Shown here: positions 10,040 through 20,904 of the stretch, one piece after another
Layout of the letters: each line of letters starts with the position of its first letter
Position numbering within the stretch: the stretch's first letter is position 1
Source of the DNA: Elephas maximus indicus
Lineage: Eukaryota > Chordata > Mammalia > Proboscidea > Elephantidae
Assembly (NCBI RefSeq): GCF_024166365.1
Contig: NC_064820.1
Coordinates: 144,170,001 to 144,234,000, forward strand
Reading direction: 5' to 3'
Length of the DNA stretch: 64,000 nt
Position numbers and translations under genes: made by a program
The notes under the pieces: model-generated
What the model was told of the DNA's origin: nothing
What the model saw: the letters and a program-made list of their open reading frames with translations, nothing else
Database searches by the model: none

Positions 10040-10558
10040 AGCCTGAGACCAGAAGAACTAGATAGTGCCTTGCTACCACTACTGATTGGCCTAAACAGGG
10101 ACACAATAGAAGATCCCAGTTAGAATGGGAGAAAAATGTAGAACAAAACTCAAATTCATAAAAAAAGTAAAAAGACCAAACTTACTGGACTGATAGAGAC
10201 TAGAGGAACCCTGAGATTCTTTTAACCTGGACCCAAAACCACTTCTGGAGGTCACCTTTCAGTCAAATAATAGATTGACCTATAAAACAAACAATAACAC
10301 CCATGAAGAATGTGCTTCTTTAAACAATCAGCTATATGAGCCCAGTCGACATCAACACCAAAGCTAAGATGAGAAGGCAAGAAGGTGCAGGGAAACTGGA
10401 TGGATGGAAACGGGGCAGGCAGGGTGGAAATGGTGAGAGTGCTGATACATTATAGGGATTGTAACCAATGTCACAGAACAATTTGTGTATGAATTGTTGA
10501 ATGGGAGTCTAATTTACTGTGTAAACTTTCACCTAAAACACAATAAAATATTTTTAAA
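10040..10558 (+). mobile_element. L1 3'UTR, 5'-truncated
   Basis: It begins GAGACCAGAAGAACTAGAT, the same phrase found in the 3'UTR of the full-length L1 (28470-28490), and runs to CACAATAAAATATTTTTAAAAA. The end differs from that L1 and matches the antisense tail at 44856-44990, so it belongs to another L1 subfamily. Confidence 0.75.
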
Positions 10559-11479
10559 AATACACTGGGGAGAGAAGAGAAGTAAGAAGAGTAAAAGCTC
10601 ATGTATCATACAGCTAACTGGAAAGCAATATACAATGTCAAAAGTTAATAAATGAGGTAATATTAGTAAAAAAGAAAGAAATTCAGGGATAATTAGTCTC
10701 TGGCTGACATGTTGATCCTCAGTGCAAGAAACCCAATTTCTTTCTAGGCCTGCCTCAGTTCATGAGTTCTATTCTATAACCCCATACGGTTGCTCAAATT
10801 CCAGCCATCGGTCTGTCCTCCAGCCATATACAGGAGGAAGAAAGGCATACTCTCTACCTTTAAAGGCATTTCCCTGTAAATGAACACAACACTTTTCTTA
10901 TATCTTATTGGCCAAAACTTAATCACTGGCCACACCTAAATACAAAAGAGACTGTGCACAGGTAAAAATGGGAGTTCTGTTACTAAGGAAGAAAGTGAAT
11001 GGATATTGGAGGACAAGGAACATTTTTGCCACACAGGCCCATTCCATAAGCTGGTAGATTACTAGTGGACTGGTGGTGAGGGGCGCCTCCCCAAAGAAAA
11101 TGGGATCTCATTAACAAAAGAAGGGAGAATGGCTTCTGGGCATTGAGATTTAAGCTCCGTGTATCAGTTAGATTTCAAGAAACAAAAAACTGAAGTCAAA
11201 TTGACTTAAAATTTAAAGGGGATTTATTGAATTATGTAAGTGAAAAGGCCAGAGGTAGAGTAAATTTCAGAAGTCATTGATTTAGGCTTTGTAATTCTGT
11301 CAGCTAAGTTTAACTTTTTGTGTAAGCCTCATCCTCTTTTGGCTTCCTTCACTATGGCAAAATGGTGGCACCTTTTCTAGGCTTTACATCTGCACACCAC
11401 ATCACACCAGAAGGAGAGATCAGGACTGTGTCGTGCAACTACTGTTATTGTTATATGCCAATTAGGACCTCACCATCTC
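10559..11479. other. Intergenic with traces of an ancient repeat
   Basis: No gene. 10880-11040 (GTTCTGTTACTAAGGAAGAAAG) and 11160-11440 (GGGGATTTATTGAATTATG) look like parts of old dispersed repeats that I cannot name. Confidence 0.35.
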
Positions 11480-11785
11480 CCTACTTATTAGCCACGTGAT
11501 TTTGCTCAAGTTACTCAACCTATCTATCACTTGTGGTGCAAAGGTTAAGCAAAGTTCGGCAGTTTAAACTCACCCAGCAGCACTGAGAGAGAAAAGACCT
11601 GGTGATCTGCTCCCGTAAACATTACAGCCTAGAAAACCCTATGGGGCAGTTCTACTTTGTCATAGTGTTGCTATGAGTCAAAATTGGCTCAATGGCACCC
11701 AACGACAACAACACTCAACTTGCTTATCCCTTGGTTTCTCCACCTGTGTAATGGTACTATCTGGAAAAATGAAATCCCACTTCTC
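11480..11785 (+). mobile_element. MIR split by an AfroSINE
   Basis: The left part ATTAGCCACGTGATTTTGCTCAAGTTACTCAACCT and the right part CTCAACTTGCTTATCCC...TTTCTCCACCTGTGTAATGG join into a sense MIR core once the SINE is removed. Confidence 0.72.
11529..11712 (+). mobile_element. AfroSINE with target duplication
   Basis: GGTGCAAAGGTTAAGC head, CACCCAGCAG, GACCTGGTGATCTGCTCCCG, GGGGCAGTTCTACTTTGTC and an RTE-like tail ending CAACGACAACAAC. Flanked by ACTCAACCTATCTATC (11513-11528) and ACTCAACTTGCTTATC (11713-11728), a 16-base duplication with four differences, so it is an old insertion. Confidence 0.82.
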
Positions 11786-11814
11786 ACTTTTCTGACACCA
11801 AACTGTAAGGATCA

Positions 11815-12540
11815 ATCCAAATTAATTTATTATCAGTTCTGTTTCCCTCTGTTCCACTTCTGACACTAGCTGTACATGCAGCACTTCTTCTTCTGACTCT
11901 AATCATCTGGAACTAGGGCAGATCTCACAAGTTAAAGGTCACAGTCCTCCAGACAGCAGCTGCAAGCTTAGGAATCCCCACGACACCCTCGCTCCTGACC
12001 TGCTGGCTACAAATTCAGAGTTTCCTACTACTCCTTCAGAATGCCAGCCATAAGATCAAGGTCCTCCAGGACTCCCTTGACTGCTGACCTGCTTGCTTCC
12101 ACTACTCCCTTGGGTTTGATAATTCACTAGAACGATTCAGGGAACTCATGGAAAGCTCTATACTTAGGAATACAACTTTATTAGTGCAAAAAGGGTACAA
12201 ATGAAGAGACACATAGCGCAAGGTCTGCAAAGGCTCCCAAGCAGAGTTTACATGTTCCAAAAAGGGATGCACTACCCTCCCATGTGCATAGATGTCTTTC
12301 AGAAACCAGTAAGCCTATGGATCTTCCTTGTCCAGAGTCTTTACTGGGGCCTCATTAGGTAGTAATCATGGCCCCCTTCCCTCAGCTTAGCTGATATCAA
12401 GAAGTGGGTCTTTCCTGTTTGACCAGCCCAGACCTGAGCTGCCTCATTAGCATAACCTGTCAGGTCTGGAGCCCTCTTAGATAACAAAGGCACTTCAGTC
12501 ACTGGGGAAATTCCAAGGTTTTAGAGGTTATCCCTCAGGA
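11815..12540. mobile_element. Possible solo LTR, family uncertain
   Basis: Contains GATAATTCACTAGAACGATTCAGG, ACAACTTTATTAGTGCAAAAAGG and GACCAGCCCAGACCTGAGC, which resemble a mammalian retroviral LTR in antisense. No internal region or duplicated ends could be defined, so this is tentative. Confidence 0.35.
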
Positions 12541-12589
12541 ATTAAAGACAAAGATCAAATTGTTTGGGTAAAGTTAAATTCTTTACCCT

Positions 12590-12715
12590 ATAAAAGTTAA
12601 AGTGTCTGTTATGAAAATTAAATAAAGTAACAATTCTAAAGCTTTTTTGTACAGCCCCTTGCCCATGGAAACATTAAATAAATGCTCACTGTTACTGTCA
12701 ACACAGCAGATTATA
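12590..12715 (+). mobile_element. MIR 3'-end fragment
   Basis: TGAAAATTAAATAAAG...AACATTAAATAAATGCTCACTG corresponds to the sense 3' end of MIR. Confidence 0.5.
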
Positions 12716-12738
12716 GTATTAATTAGCAACAAAGGCAA

Positions 12739-12903
12739 ACCAAAACCAAACCCACTGCCATCGAGTTGATTTCGACTCATAGCAACCCTATAGAACAGAA
12801 TAGAACTGCCCCATGGAATTTCCAAGGAGCGCCTGGCAGATTCAAACTGCTGAACTCTTGGTTAGTAGCCGTAGCACTAAACCACTACACCACCAGGGTT
12901 TTC
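12739..12903 (-). mobile_element. AfroSINE, short form, exact target duplication
   Basis: Complete antisense copy from ACCAAAACCAAACCCACTGCC to the head GCACTAAACCACTACACC-ACCAGGG. The central GTCTGCTTCC segment is absent. CAACAAAGGCAA flanks it on both sides (12727-12738 and 12904-12915), a perfect 12-base target-site duplication, so it is relatively young. Confidence 0.9.
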
Positions 12904-12989
12904 CAACAAAGGCAAGTGAGGAACAAATCAGAAACGCATGATCAGCACTAGGGCTCTCAGATTCTAGCCCTGAATTTCCATGCCCCTTT

Positions 12990-13144
12990 TCTCCTTCAGG
13001 GCTTTGCATGAGGCATTCTGTATGCCTGGAACCTCTCCTCCCTTCTCTACATTTCACTCAAACTTCTATGTTTCCTTCAGGTCTCAGCTCAAACTTTGCT
13101 TCCTGGAGGCTGGGGCTCCTGCTGTTCTAGATTCACTGGCCTGA
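12990..13144 (+). mobile_element. L2 3'-region fragment
   Basis: CTTCAGGGCTTTGCATGAGGC, TGCCTGGAACCTCTCC and CAGGTCTCAGCTCAAACTTTGC are typical of L2 3' ends. Confidence 0.65.
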
Positions 13145-13335
13145 TGAGCCCTGGTGGCACATGGTTAAACACTCAGCTGCTAACTGAAGGGTCAGCGGTT
13201 TGAATCCACCTGCCACTCTGTGGGAGAAAGATGTGGCAGTCTGCTTCTCTAAAGATTACAGCCTTGGAGTCCTATGGGGCAGTTCTACTCTGTCCTGTAG
13301 GGTCACTATGAGACAGCAATGGGTTTTGGTATCTG
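13145..13335 (+). mobile_element. AfroSINE, long form
   Basis: Head GAGCCCTGGTGGCACATGG, B box GGTTTGAATCC, central GATGTGGCAGTCTGCTTC, GGGGCAGTTCTACTCTG and a shortened tail CACTATGAGACAGCAATGGG. It abuts a copy of the second subfamily on its right in the same orientation. Confidence 0.87.
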
Positions 13336-13339
13336 ATTT

Positions 13340-13556
13340 GGAGCCCCTGGGTAGTGAAAATGGCTAATGCTCTCTGCTAAATGAAAGGTTGGAGGTTCCA
13401 GTCTACCCAGAGGCACATTGGAAGAAAGGCCTGGAGATCTACTTCTGAAAAATCAGCCACTGAAAATCTTATGTAGTACGGTTCTACTTTGATACAGTTG
13501 GGGCCGCCATCAGTTAGAATTGACTCCACGGCAACTAGTATTTGGTTTGGTCCGGG
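13340..13556 (+). mobile_element. AfroSINE, second subfamily
   Basis: Head GGAGCCCCTGGGTAGTG, GGTTGGAGGTTCCAGTC, GGAAGAAAGGCCTGGAGATC, GAAAAATCAGCCACTGAAAA and tail GTTAGAATTGACTCCACGG. It shows the full second-subfamily layout and directly follows a first-subfamily copy. Confidence 0.87.
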
Positions 13557-14799
13557 AGCTAGGGCAGAGACTGGGTTTTCCTGCCCAAGGTCTAGGTTGG
13601 TACTTGACAGAGAAGGATTGAGCCTCCACATTCATTCCTTCACGGTACTGTGGGTACTCAAGGCACTATGGAAGCCCACAGATAGTGGAGGAGGTAGGCA
13701 GGGCATCAAGTGGCATACAGCTATAATAAGGGAGATACAGAAACTGAGAAATTGGTAGGGTCCACCTCAGGTCAACATGTACACAATTTTCTTTGAAATG
13801 GAACAGCAGAAACATAGAAAGCATATTTTGTGACAGTTTGTCTCTACAAATGGAGTTTAAAAATATACATTTATCAGAGTAGCTATGAATAGAAACTGGA
13901 AAGCAATCAGTTCTCAAAAATGATAAAGATGGGGTGGTGTTAGTGGTGGTTGTTTATCATCATTGTCACTGGCAGCATCCTGTTGAGGGATGAGTACAGG
14001 CTGCTGTTGGCCTAAGGACGAGGACAGTCGTGGATCTGTTGGGAAGATTACAGCTCTCAGCCTAATATTCTCATGCGAAGGTAAGGTTCATGAAATCTTT
14101 TCCTTTGGTTTGTCCCCTCAGTCTCTTATAACCTGCAAGCTACTCCAAGAACAACAATAACGATGACAACAAAACCAACTTAGAAGAAAAATGACATTTT
14201 AGGCAAAGTCACACTTCCGTTCATCTATCTACCCCTCTGGAAAAAGTGTCTGATAATTTCACTTCTAGTCACGGTAACATGGTACTGGTCAAAAGATTTT
14301 ACTTTCCGAGGACATCTAACATTTGCATTCTGGGTTATAGGGACTTCATGTTTCCCTAGGAACAGTGGGTGGGGACTTTTCATTATTGTATCTAAGGGAC
14401 CCGGGCTGGTGATTTTACCAAAACACACTCTTGGTATTATTATTCATTCTGCAGTCTGAAGAAGCTGAGATGTAGCAGGTCGGGCTCTCCTGGCAGGAAA
14501 AATATGGGATTCTAGCCCCAAAACCTACTGAATTAGAGTGTGGGTGTATGCTGTATTTTGCAAGAAGGAAGTGGAACATGAAGAAATTACTTTTTTTCAT
14601 CACTGATCCAGAAGGCAGACCTTGAGCTCTAGGGTAGTCCCTTGCATGTGGATCCAGTGATTTAGCCAGAAAGTTCTCAGCATCGTATCCAGCACACTGT
14701 CAGTAAATCCAGAAGCTGATTTTTACTTGGCATCCTTTAGACTAACAGAAGCTAGGTCTGGCCCTGCCCCACTTGCTTAGGTTTGGATTCTACCTGAGG
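13557..14799. other. Intergenic, nothing recognised
   Basis: About 1.2 kb with no gene or nameable repeat. Open frames here are short and lack motifs. Confidence 0.45.
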
Positions 14800-15440
14800 A
14801 AAGTCTTATGGCCATAGTATGAAGTTCAAATTATTTTACGTGACTCACTAAGATGCTTCATGACCTGACTACTTCAAAACTCCGTTGTCATTTCTCACCA
14901 CTCCCCTCTTGAGTGTTATTTTCTGGCCACATGGAATTTCTTTCAGTTCTTCAACAGCCAACCTTTCTTGTCTATGAACCTTTGTACTTGTCTTTCTGCC
15001 TCCTGGAATTTTCTGCATATCACCTCTTCATCTGTAAAAACTTATACTTAACCTTCAGCTTCCACTTAATCATCACTGCTTCTGGAAAGCCTTCCTCCCC
15101 CCACACCCCAGCCCAAGTGAGGTGCTTCAGATGCTCCAGAGTGCACCTGTGACACCTGTCTTGCTCACACACACTGGGCATAGTGTATAAACAAACAGAA
15201 AAACCAAACCCATTGGGGTCAATTCTGACTCACATCAACCCTCTAGGACAGAGTAGAACCGGCCCATAGGTTTTCCATGGCTGTAATCTTTGTAGAATCG
15301 GACTGCCACATCTTTCTCCCTTGGAGCAGCTGCTGGGTTAGCAGCAAAGGGCTTTAACCACTGAGCCACCAGGGCTCCTCAGCGTAGTGTGCAGTCAGCA
15401 ATAAATATCTGTTGAAAGAATGAGTGACAGAGTGAATCAA
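14800..15440 (+). mobile_element. L2 element split by an AfroSINE
   Basis: The left part (GCTTCATGACCTGACTAC, TCTGCCTCCTGGAATTTTC, CTTCTGGAAAGCCTTCC) and the right part (CAGTCAGCAATAAATATCTGTTG) form an L2 3' end interrupted by the SINE at 15190-15380. Confidence 0.72.
15190..15380 (-). mobile_element. AfroSINE, long form
   Basis: Antisense copy: AAAAACCAAACCCATTGG, GGACAGAGTAGAACCGGCCC, the central CGGACTGCCACATCTTTC, and the head GCCACCAGGGCTCC. It is flanked by a short TAGTGT duplication. Confidence 0.85.
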
Positions 15441-15530
15441 AGAGTGAATGGGTGGATGAAATATGCCTATCCTCCACAAATGTCTGATGAGAGGGTCACT
15501 TTGAACAGGGATTTAAAAAGTGATGGGGTG

Positions 15531-15640
15531 TGCCAGGTGCTCCTTGGAAACTTTATTGGGCAGTTCTACTCTGTCCTATAGGGTCGCTATGAGTCGGAAT
15601 CGACTCTACAGCAGTGGGTTTGGTTTTTGGTTTTGGGGGG
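15531..15640 (+). mobile_element. AfroSINE 3' part
   Basis: It starts inside the SINE at GCCAGGTGCTCCTTGG and runs through GGGCAGTTCTACTCTGTCC and a nearly perfect tail GTCGCTATGAGTCGGAATCG to GGTTTGGTTTTTGG. The tRNA head is missing. Confidence 0.85.
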
Positions 15641-17471
15641 GGTGATTTCGATGACCTTGGGCTGGGTTACCCAGATTAAGTAATTGAAGCCTGTCCACAG
15701 GACAAAACACTAGTTGGATAGTAAAATAAAATAACAGTAAACTGGTTTAGCCAACATAAAATAAATCATGGTAAACTGATTGGTTAGACAGGATGGATGC
15801 ATGGTACTACTCACTTTGCAGGAGACATGTACCAGACTGCTCCTGAGGATTTGGTCTACACTTCTCAAAGATGAGCAATAAGTCTGTAACACAGACATAC
15901 CACCAATCTAAGTCTTCTGACAGTTCTTCAGGGACACTCCACAAGAGTACTGAGCTAACAAAACTGACGCTAAAGGGCTTTCCTCCTTTTGACTAGGAAT
16001 CATGGTTCAGGATTCGATTGTGAGTACAGTGGGCTACTCTGGCCTTCTGAAGGAGAAAGAAGTCAAGACTGTGTATGAGACCTACATCCTAGGGTGGGAC
16101 AGGTTTTGAAAAAGTAACCTTATTGAGGCACAGCAGCCTCAGTCAGAATTCAGGCAACAGCTGGCAAGGGGGTTTCCCATCAGAAATACTGGGAATTGGA
16201 AGGTTTGTTCATGGTCGACTCCAGCAAGAAAGAGTCAAGGTAACAAAGTCCTCACCATCAAGGTTGAGTTCAGGTCTGGGGTAGGCACAAGACATGTTGG
16301 ACCTGCCATTTGGTGGTAGGAGAAAGAAACCAGAAACTGGATTGGGGCTGGGGAAACTGACCCTGCGGCAGTGCTGACCTCTTGAGAGAGTGGTCAGCAG
16401 TGAAATATGGTAGGCCCATGTAGGAAGAGCCTAAAGGTGGAGTGGAAGGCACAGAATCAGACACAATTGCCTAATGCTCGGGAATTCAGAGGGATAAGAA
16501 ATAAGGTAGAGCTGAACCTAGGGAAGAATTGCCTTAGGTAGAATTCCAGAATAGTACATAGTGGATTCCACTGGGAGAACAGATGGCCTGAGGTTACTAG
16601 AGTTGTGAGCACCTAGGAGAAGTTGAAGTAGCTCTAGAATTTAGGGTAGTCACCTTGGCAGAGAAAGAATCATCATCACAACCACACAGATGGAAGATGG
16701 CCTTCAAGCTGAGTGTCCAAGGAGATGGCTAGGAACTTCTATGTGGGGATGATATTGGTGACTGTGTGAGAAGTTAGTTTTGATGCAGAGTCTGGAACAG
16801 GGGCAGGATGTGAAAATAAAGAAGAAGTGAAGGTTGTGAAAGCAAAGTTTGTTTTCCAGGCTGTGTAAAAAGTAAGGCATCAGAAGATCATTTCGGGTCT
16901 TTAGTATCTGGCCAATAGGGGTTTTGGAGTAGAGTCTGAGGTATTCTCCTCAAGGCTGGGAGATAGGGGGAGGAGTGCTCTAGGCCCAGTTACTGGTGGC
17001 AATAGGGGTTTTCTGTGCTACTTGGGGGCCTACATAGGCTTCTGGGTTAGAAGAGATCTGATTCCTCCCTCTACAGTATAGTTTGGCTCCTAAGACTTCA
17101 GGTAGGGTCTCATATGTTTGTAACTGACAAGAACCTGGCTCCATCTGACATCAGTCTGGGTGGTGATGTAGAACTCAAGACCAGAGTTCTCACTTAGGGT
17201 GTGACTCATCAGACTGCAAACCAGGATAATAAATTTACTAATAAGCAATTCTCACAACATTAGTGAGATAATCTATCAACCTTAAAGCCATATATTGCTG
17301 GACCTATGCTAAAAAGTTCCATAACAGTCCTTGGTTTTCTGTCTAACTTGTTGCTGAGCAGATAATAACTTACAGAGAAGGGATCATGGTTGGGATCTAC
17401 AGCAGCCAAACAAGTGACTGGGATCCATACCTGTAATGTTACCTTCTCTTCAGAAATCTGGAAGGCAAAGA
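15641..17471. other. Intergenic, nothing recognised
   Basis: 1.8 kb without a gene. Purine-rich, GAGGT/AGGAGA-type wording suggests old repeats, but I cannot assign a family. Confidence 0.4.
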
Positions 17472-17650
17472 CCATGGTTTTCAAACTTAGTAGGCATGAG
17501 AATCTCATGTAGGATTTGTTTAAAATGCTCACTCTTATGGTTCAGATTAGAACTAGTGAACCTGAATTTCTAAGAGTGTGTCATCGTTTTTAACAAGTTT
17601 ACTTGGTAGTTCTTATGCTTGAGATCTGCAGACCATATTCTAAGAAACAA
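17472..17650 (+). mobile_element. MER5A-like DNA transposon
   Basis: CATGGTTTTCAAACTTAGTAGGCATGAGAATCTC opens like MER5A. CTGAATTTCTAAGAGTG and TTTAACAAGTTTACTTGGTAG are its middle, and GAGATCTGCAGACCATATTCTAAGAAACA its diverged far end. Confidence 0.6.
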
Positions 17651-18989
17651 CAATGCAGAGGTCCATTCTGCTGAAGCAAGTGGAGACAGATTTTATTTCA
17701 TAGGTAGGACTGGGAAAATATGCCCGGATTAGGCTCATTTATGGTGGCCTAGATGTGGTTGTAATGGAGCCTGTGAGAGATGTGGTTAATCAGACTGTGT
17801 AATAATTGACTAAAATGAGATAAGATAGATAGATGTTGAGGCTGGATAATTTCTGGACTCAGCAAGGAGACTGGGACTGAAGCCAAGAAATTATTCGTGA
17901 TGTTGGCACTATTCTTGGTTGGTTGGAAGGATACCTAAAGCAGGCATGGGCAACCAGTTAGGGTCATGGGCAGAGATTAGGCAGCAGAAGGACTGAGACT
18001 GAAGTTGCAGCCAGGGTCATCAACATCCAGGGTTTCATCTCCAGCTGCTATTGCTGTGCTGACAGGAGTCTACTGCTGACGGTGGCCTCGTATCTGGGGT
18101 GACACTGGTCTCCTTCATCTGTCCTACTCCTAGAGATTCTTTTAAGCTATTAAGGGTTGGTTTCTCTAAAACAGATCCTCTGCTCCCAAATTACCAATGG
18201 CATCCTCATCTTTCCAAGAAACTTGTGCTTCTGTGCCAGAATGGCTGTACAATCTTTGGGTCTGCTGGGGTGAGATGTTAGTGGGGAGACTACCAATGGG
18301 TGGAAGCTGATTCTTATGCCTTTCAGAATGTTTCTCGCCCATTACTCCTCAAGAATTTGAGTCAGGGCCTTTGCTTTGACAACTTCAGGAAATGAGATAA
18401 CAAAGGAAAGAAACAGATACTTTTACAACACAAGATTTCTAGCTTGTGGTAACTTGAAGAAGAAAATGATAACACCACTCCCATCCCAAAGAAAGGGACT
18501 GTGTCAAGGAGAAAATTATCAGAATTTGGTGACCAAGCTGCTGCCCCTCCTCTTGTATTAGTTCAAGGAAGTAAAGAGACTGGACCAAAACACACAAGGA
18601 GAACTTGAAAATCATCCTGTTAAAAGAATTCTCCACTGCGTATTTACACAATTTTAAGATTCATTTGGGTTCATAGTTTCTTTTTTAAAATACTAGCACC
18701 CCAAGAAAGTATTCTTACTTGAACTATATTACTTTAATCAGGTTGCACTCTTCCTAAAACTTAAGAGAGCAGCTGCAATGAGAGAATGGGAATCCTGGTT
18801 GAGGGGAAGAATTGGAAATGGTGTATTATGATACACTTTGAGCAAGCATGGGGGAGGACTTTTTTACATTCAGCCCTGGGTACTACCCCACACCTGGAGG
18901 ATAAAAAGAAAGAAGGGACCACCTCAGGGATTCTCTCAGCTCCCTGCCTTCCGGACAGCAGTTTCCTCTATCCTATTTCCCATTGCCTT
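17651..18989. other. Intergenic, nothing recognised
   Basis: 1.3 kb with no supported gene or repeat. Confidence 0.4.
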
Positions 18990-19147
18990 TGGAAACCCTG
19001 GTGGTGTAGTGGTTAAGAGCTATGGCTGCTAACCAAAAGGCTGGCAGTTTGAATCTACCAGGTGCTCCTTGGAAACTCTATGGGGAAGTTCTACTCTGCC
19101 CTGTAGTCACTTTGAGTCTGACTTGACGGCAGTGGGTTTTTTTTTAA
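18990..19147 (+). mobile_element. AfroSINE, short form
   Basis: GGAAACCCTGGTGGTGTAGTGG head, AAAGGCTGGCAGTTTGAATC B-box region, CTCCTTGGAAACTCTATGGGG and a tail GAGTCTGACTTGACGGCAGTGG with a T run. Confidence 0.87.
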
Positions 19148-19264
19148 ACCCACGAACACTTTAAGATCCTTTTAAACCATCACCTCCTTCCCAGACTCAC
19201 CCAGGCAGGCTTAGCAGCCTTGTCCTTTGTCCTTACCATTAATTATATACACATTTTTACTGTG

Positions 19265-19400
19265 ATATGTTTATAGCTACATTTCTCTCACAGACCATGA
19301 ATTTCTTAAAAGCAGGGATCATTTAATATTCATATTTGTATCCCCAGCATCTGGGACAGTACACAATAGGATTCAATAACTATGTATTGACATGATAATT
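19265..19400 (+). mobile_element. L2 3'-end fragment
   Basis: GACCATGAATTTCTTAAAAGCAGGGATC...TTGTATCCCCAGCATCTGGGACAG...CAATAACTATGTATTGA is a standard L2 3' end. Confidence 0.68.
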
Positions 19401-19879
19401 CATGACAATTAAGATACCTTATACTGGCTAAGCAGATAATCAGTGTCAAGAAGAATAGACTTCTTTTATAGGAAAGGTGTTTCTAAACAGCATGGAGAGC
19501 ATATAAATTGCTATGCTATTTTTGTGTTACTCCTATATTCATTAAAATAGATTCCTTTCATACTTTTCTAAATTAGACTGTTACCCAGTTAGTTATTCAA
19601 AAATAGAGGTATTTTTTCTTCATCCTGGACTCTTCTCAAATGAGACCAAATTACAAGGTTTACCAAAGCCGTAAGAGCAGGCTGTTCCACTGGAAGTTTC
19701 TGATTTAAGCAGAAACTAGCAGGAACTAAACGTTTAAAAATCCCCAGAGGAAATATTGTACAAGGAATACTCTACTAATTATAGATGATCACATGGACTA
19801 ACAAATCACAAGGGTGGCCAGGCAAATATGGTGAATTTTGTTGTACCATTTTATACCTACCTAGCTAGCAAGTATTTTC

Positions 19880-20110
19880 AAAAGGATGTAACATCCAGTG
19901 GGAACAAGATTCTGTGAATTCGGCACACTTCCGTGCTGGCATGGCAGATCATTCCAACTCTTTGGCAAAGCAGCATGGCAATATATATGAGAAACCAGAA
20001 AGGGGCTCCACAATCCTTGAAATTTATCCCAAGGCAATATATGGAATGGAGAAAACAATTTATACACCTGAAGGTGTTCATTCTTCTAGTAATAAGGGTG
20101 CCTCTGCTTT
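19880..20110 (+). mobile_element. Old L1 fragment (L1M-like)
   Basis: CAAAGCAGCATGGCAATATATATGAG, CCTTGAAATTTATCCCAAGGCAATA and ACACCTGAAGGTGTTCATTC resemble the end of ORF2 and the 3'UTR of an old L1, heavily decayed. Confidence 0.45.
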
Positions 20111-20164
20111 GCTGGCCCAATTCCTCCCACCTGCCTTTTTGGTATGGGATAGTGTCCCCTCTGG

Positions 20165-20365
20165 AGTCCCTGGGTGGTACAAAGAGTTAATATCCTCTTT
20201 TGGCTCCTAGCCAAAAGGGTGGAGGTTCGAGGCCACTCAGAGACACCTCAGGAGAAAGCCCTGGCAATCTAGTCAGCCACTGAAAACCCTAAAAAGCACA
20301 GTTTTACTCTGATACATATGGGTCACCATGAGTTAGAATTGACTTGAGAGTAACTGGCCAGGGTT
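20165..20365 (+). mobile_element. AfroSINE, second subfamily
   Basis: AGTCCCTGGGTGGTACAAAG head, GGGTGGAGGTTCGAGGC, GGAGAAAGCCCTGGCAATCTAG, CTCTGATACATATGGGTCACC and tail GAGTTAGAATTGACTTGAG. Confidence 0.85.
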
Positions 20366-20889
20366 TCCTCTGGGCTTACAGCATCCTGGGTACCTTACAG
20401 GGAGGCGCCTGTATGCAGTTGTAGGCTTTGTGCTATGGGCAAAGCTAACAAGTCCGTGCTCTGGAGGCAAGTGGCTCAACATACCTTTCAGGGGTAGACG
20501 GAACAGTCACCTGGGGTTCCTTTCTGTCTGCCACACCCTGGGCCCTTTCTTGAACGAGTAATTCAGAGGCTCCCTCTGGCCCCTCCCCCCTTTTCCAGTC
20601 TTCTGGTTCGCACTACACCATCTGCTGTCCCCTTAAACTTGAGCCCAGCAATTTTTTTTTTTTTAACTCCCCCAAAAGCATTCTGAAGCTTTCAGGAAAA
20701 CAGTAATTACTGACTAAACCAGAGTCCGAAGCCTTAGCAACCAAACCTAACCTAACCAAACAAAACAAAAACTTGTCTTCTTGATTCAAAATAGGTAGGG
20801 AGGAGCTCAGTGTTTAGAAACACAATGTAAGATCTTCAGCAAAAAAGAAAAAGAAAGTTTAGTTGAGTTTTTATTAAAAAAAAAAAGCT
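20366..20889. other. Intergenic, nothing recognised
   Basis: No gene. It ends in an A-rich stretch directly before the L1 insertion point, a plausible L1 endonuclease target (TTTTATTAAAA at about 20870). Confidence 0.4.
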
Positions 20890-20904
20890 GAGAGACCAGA
20901 GAGA

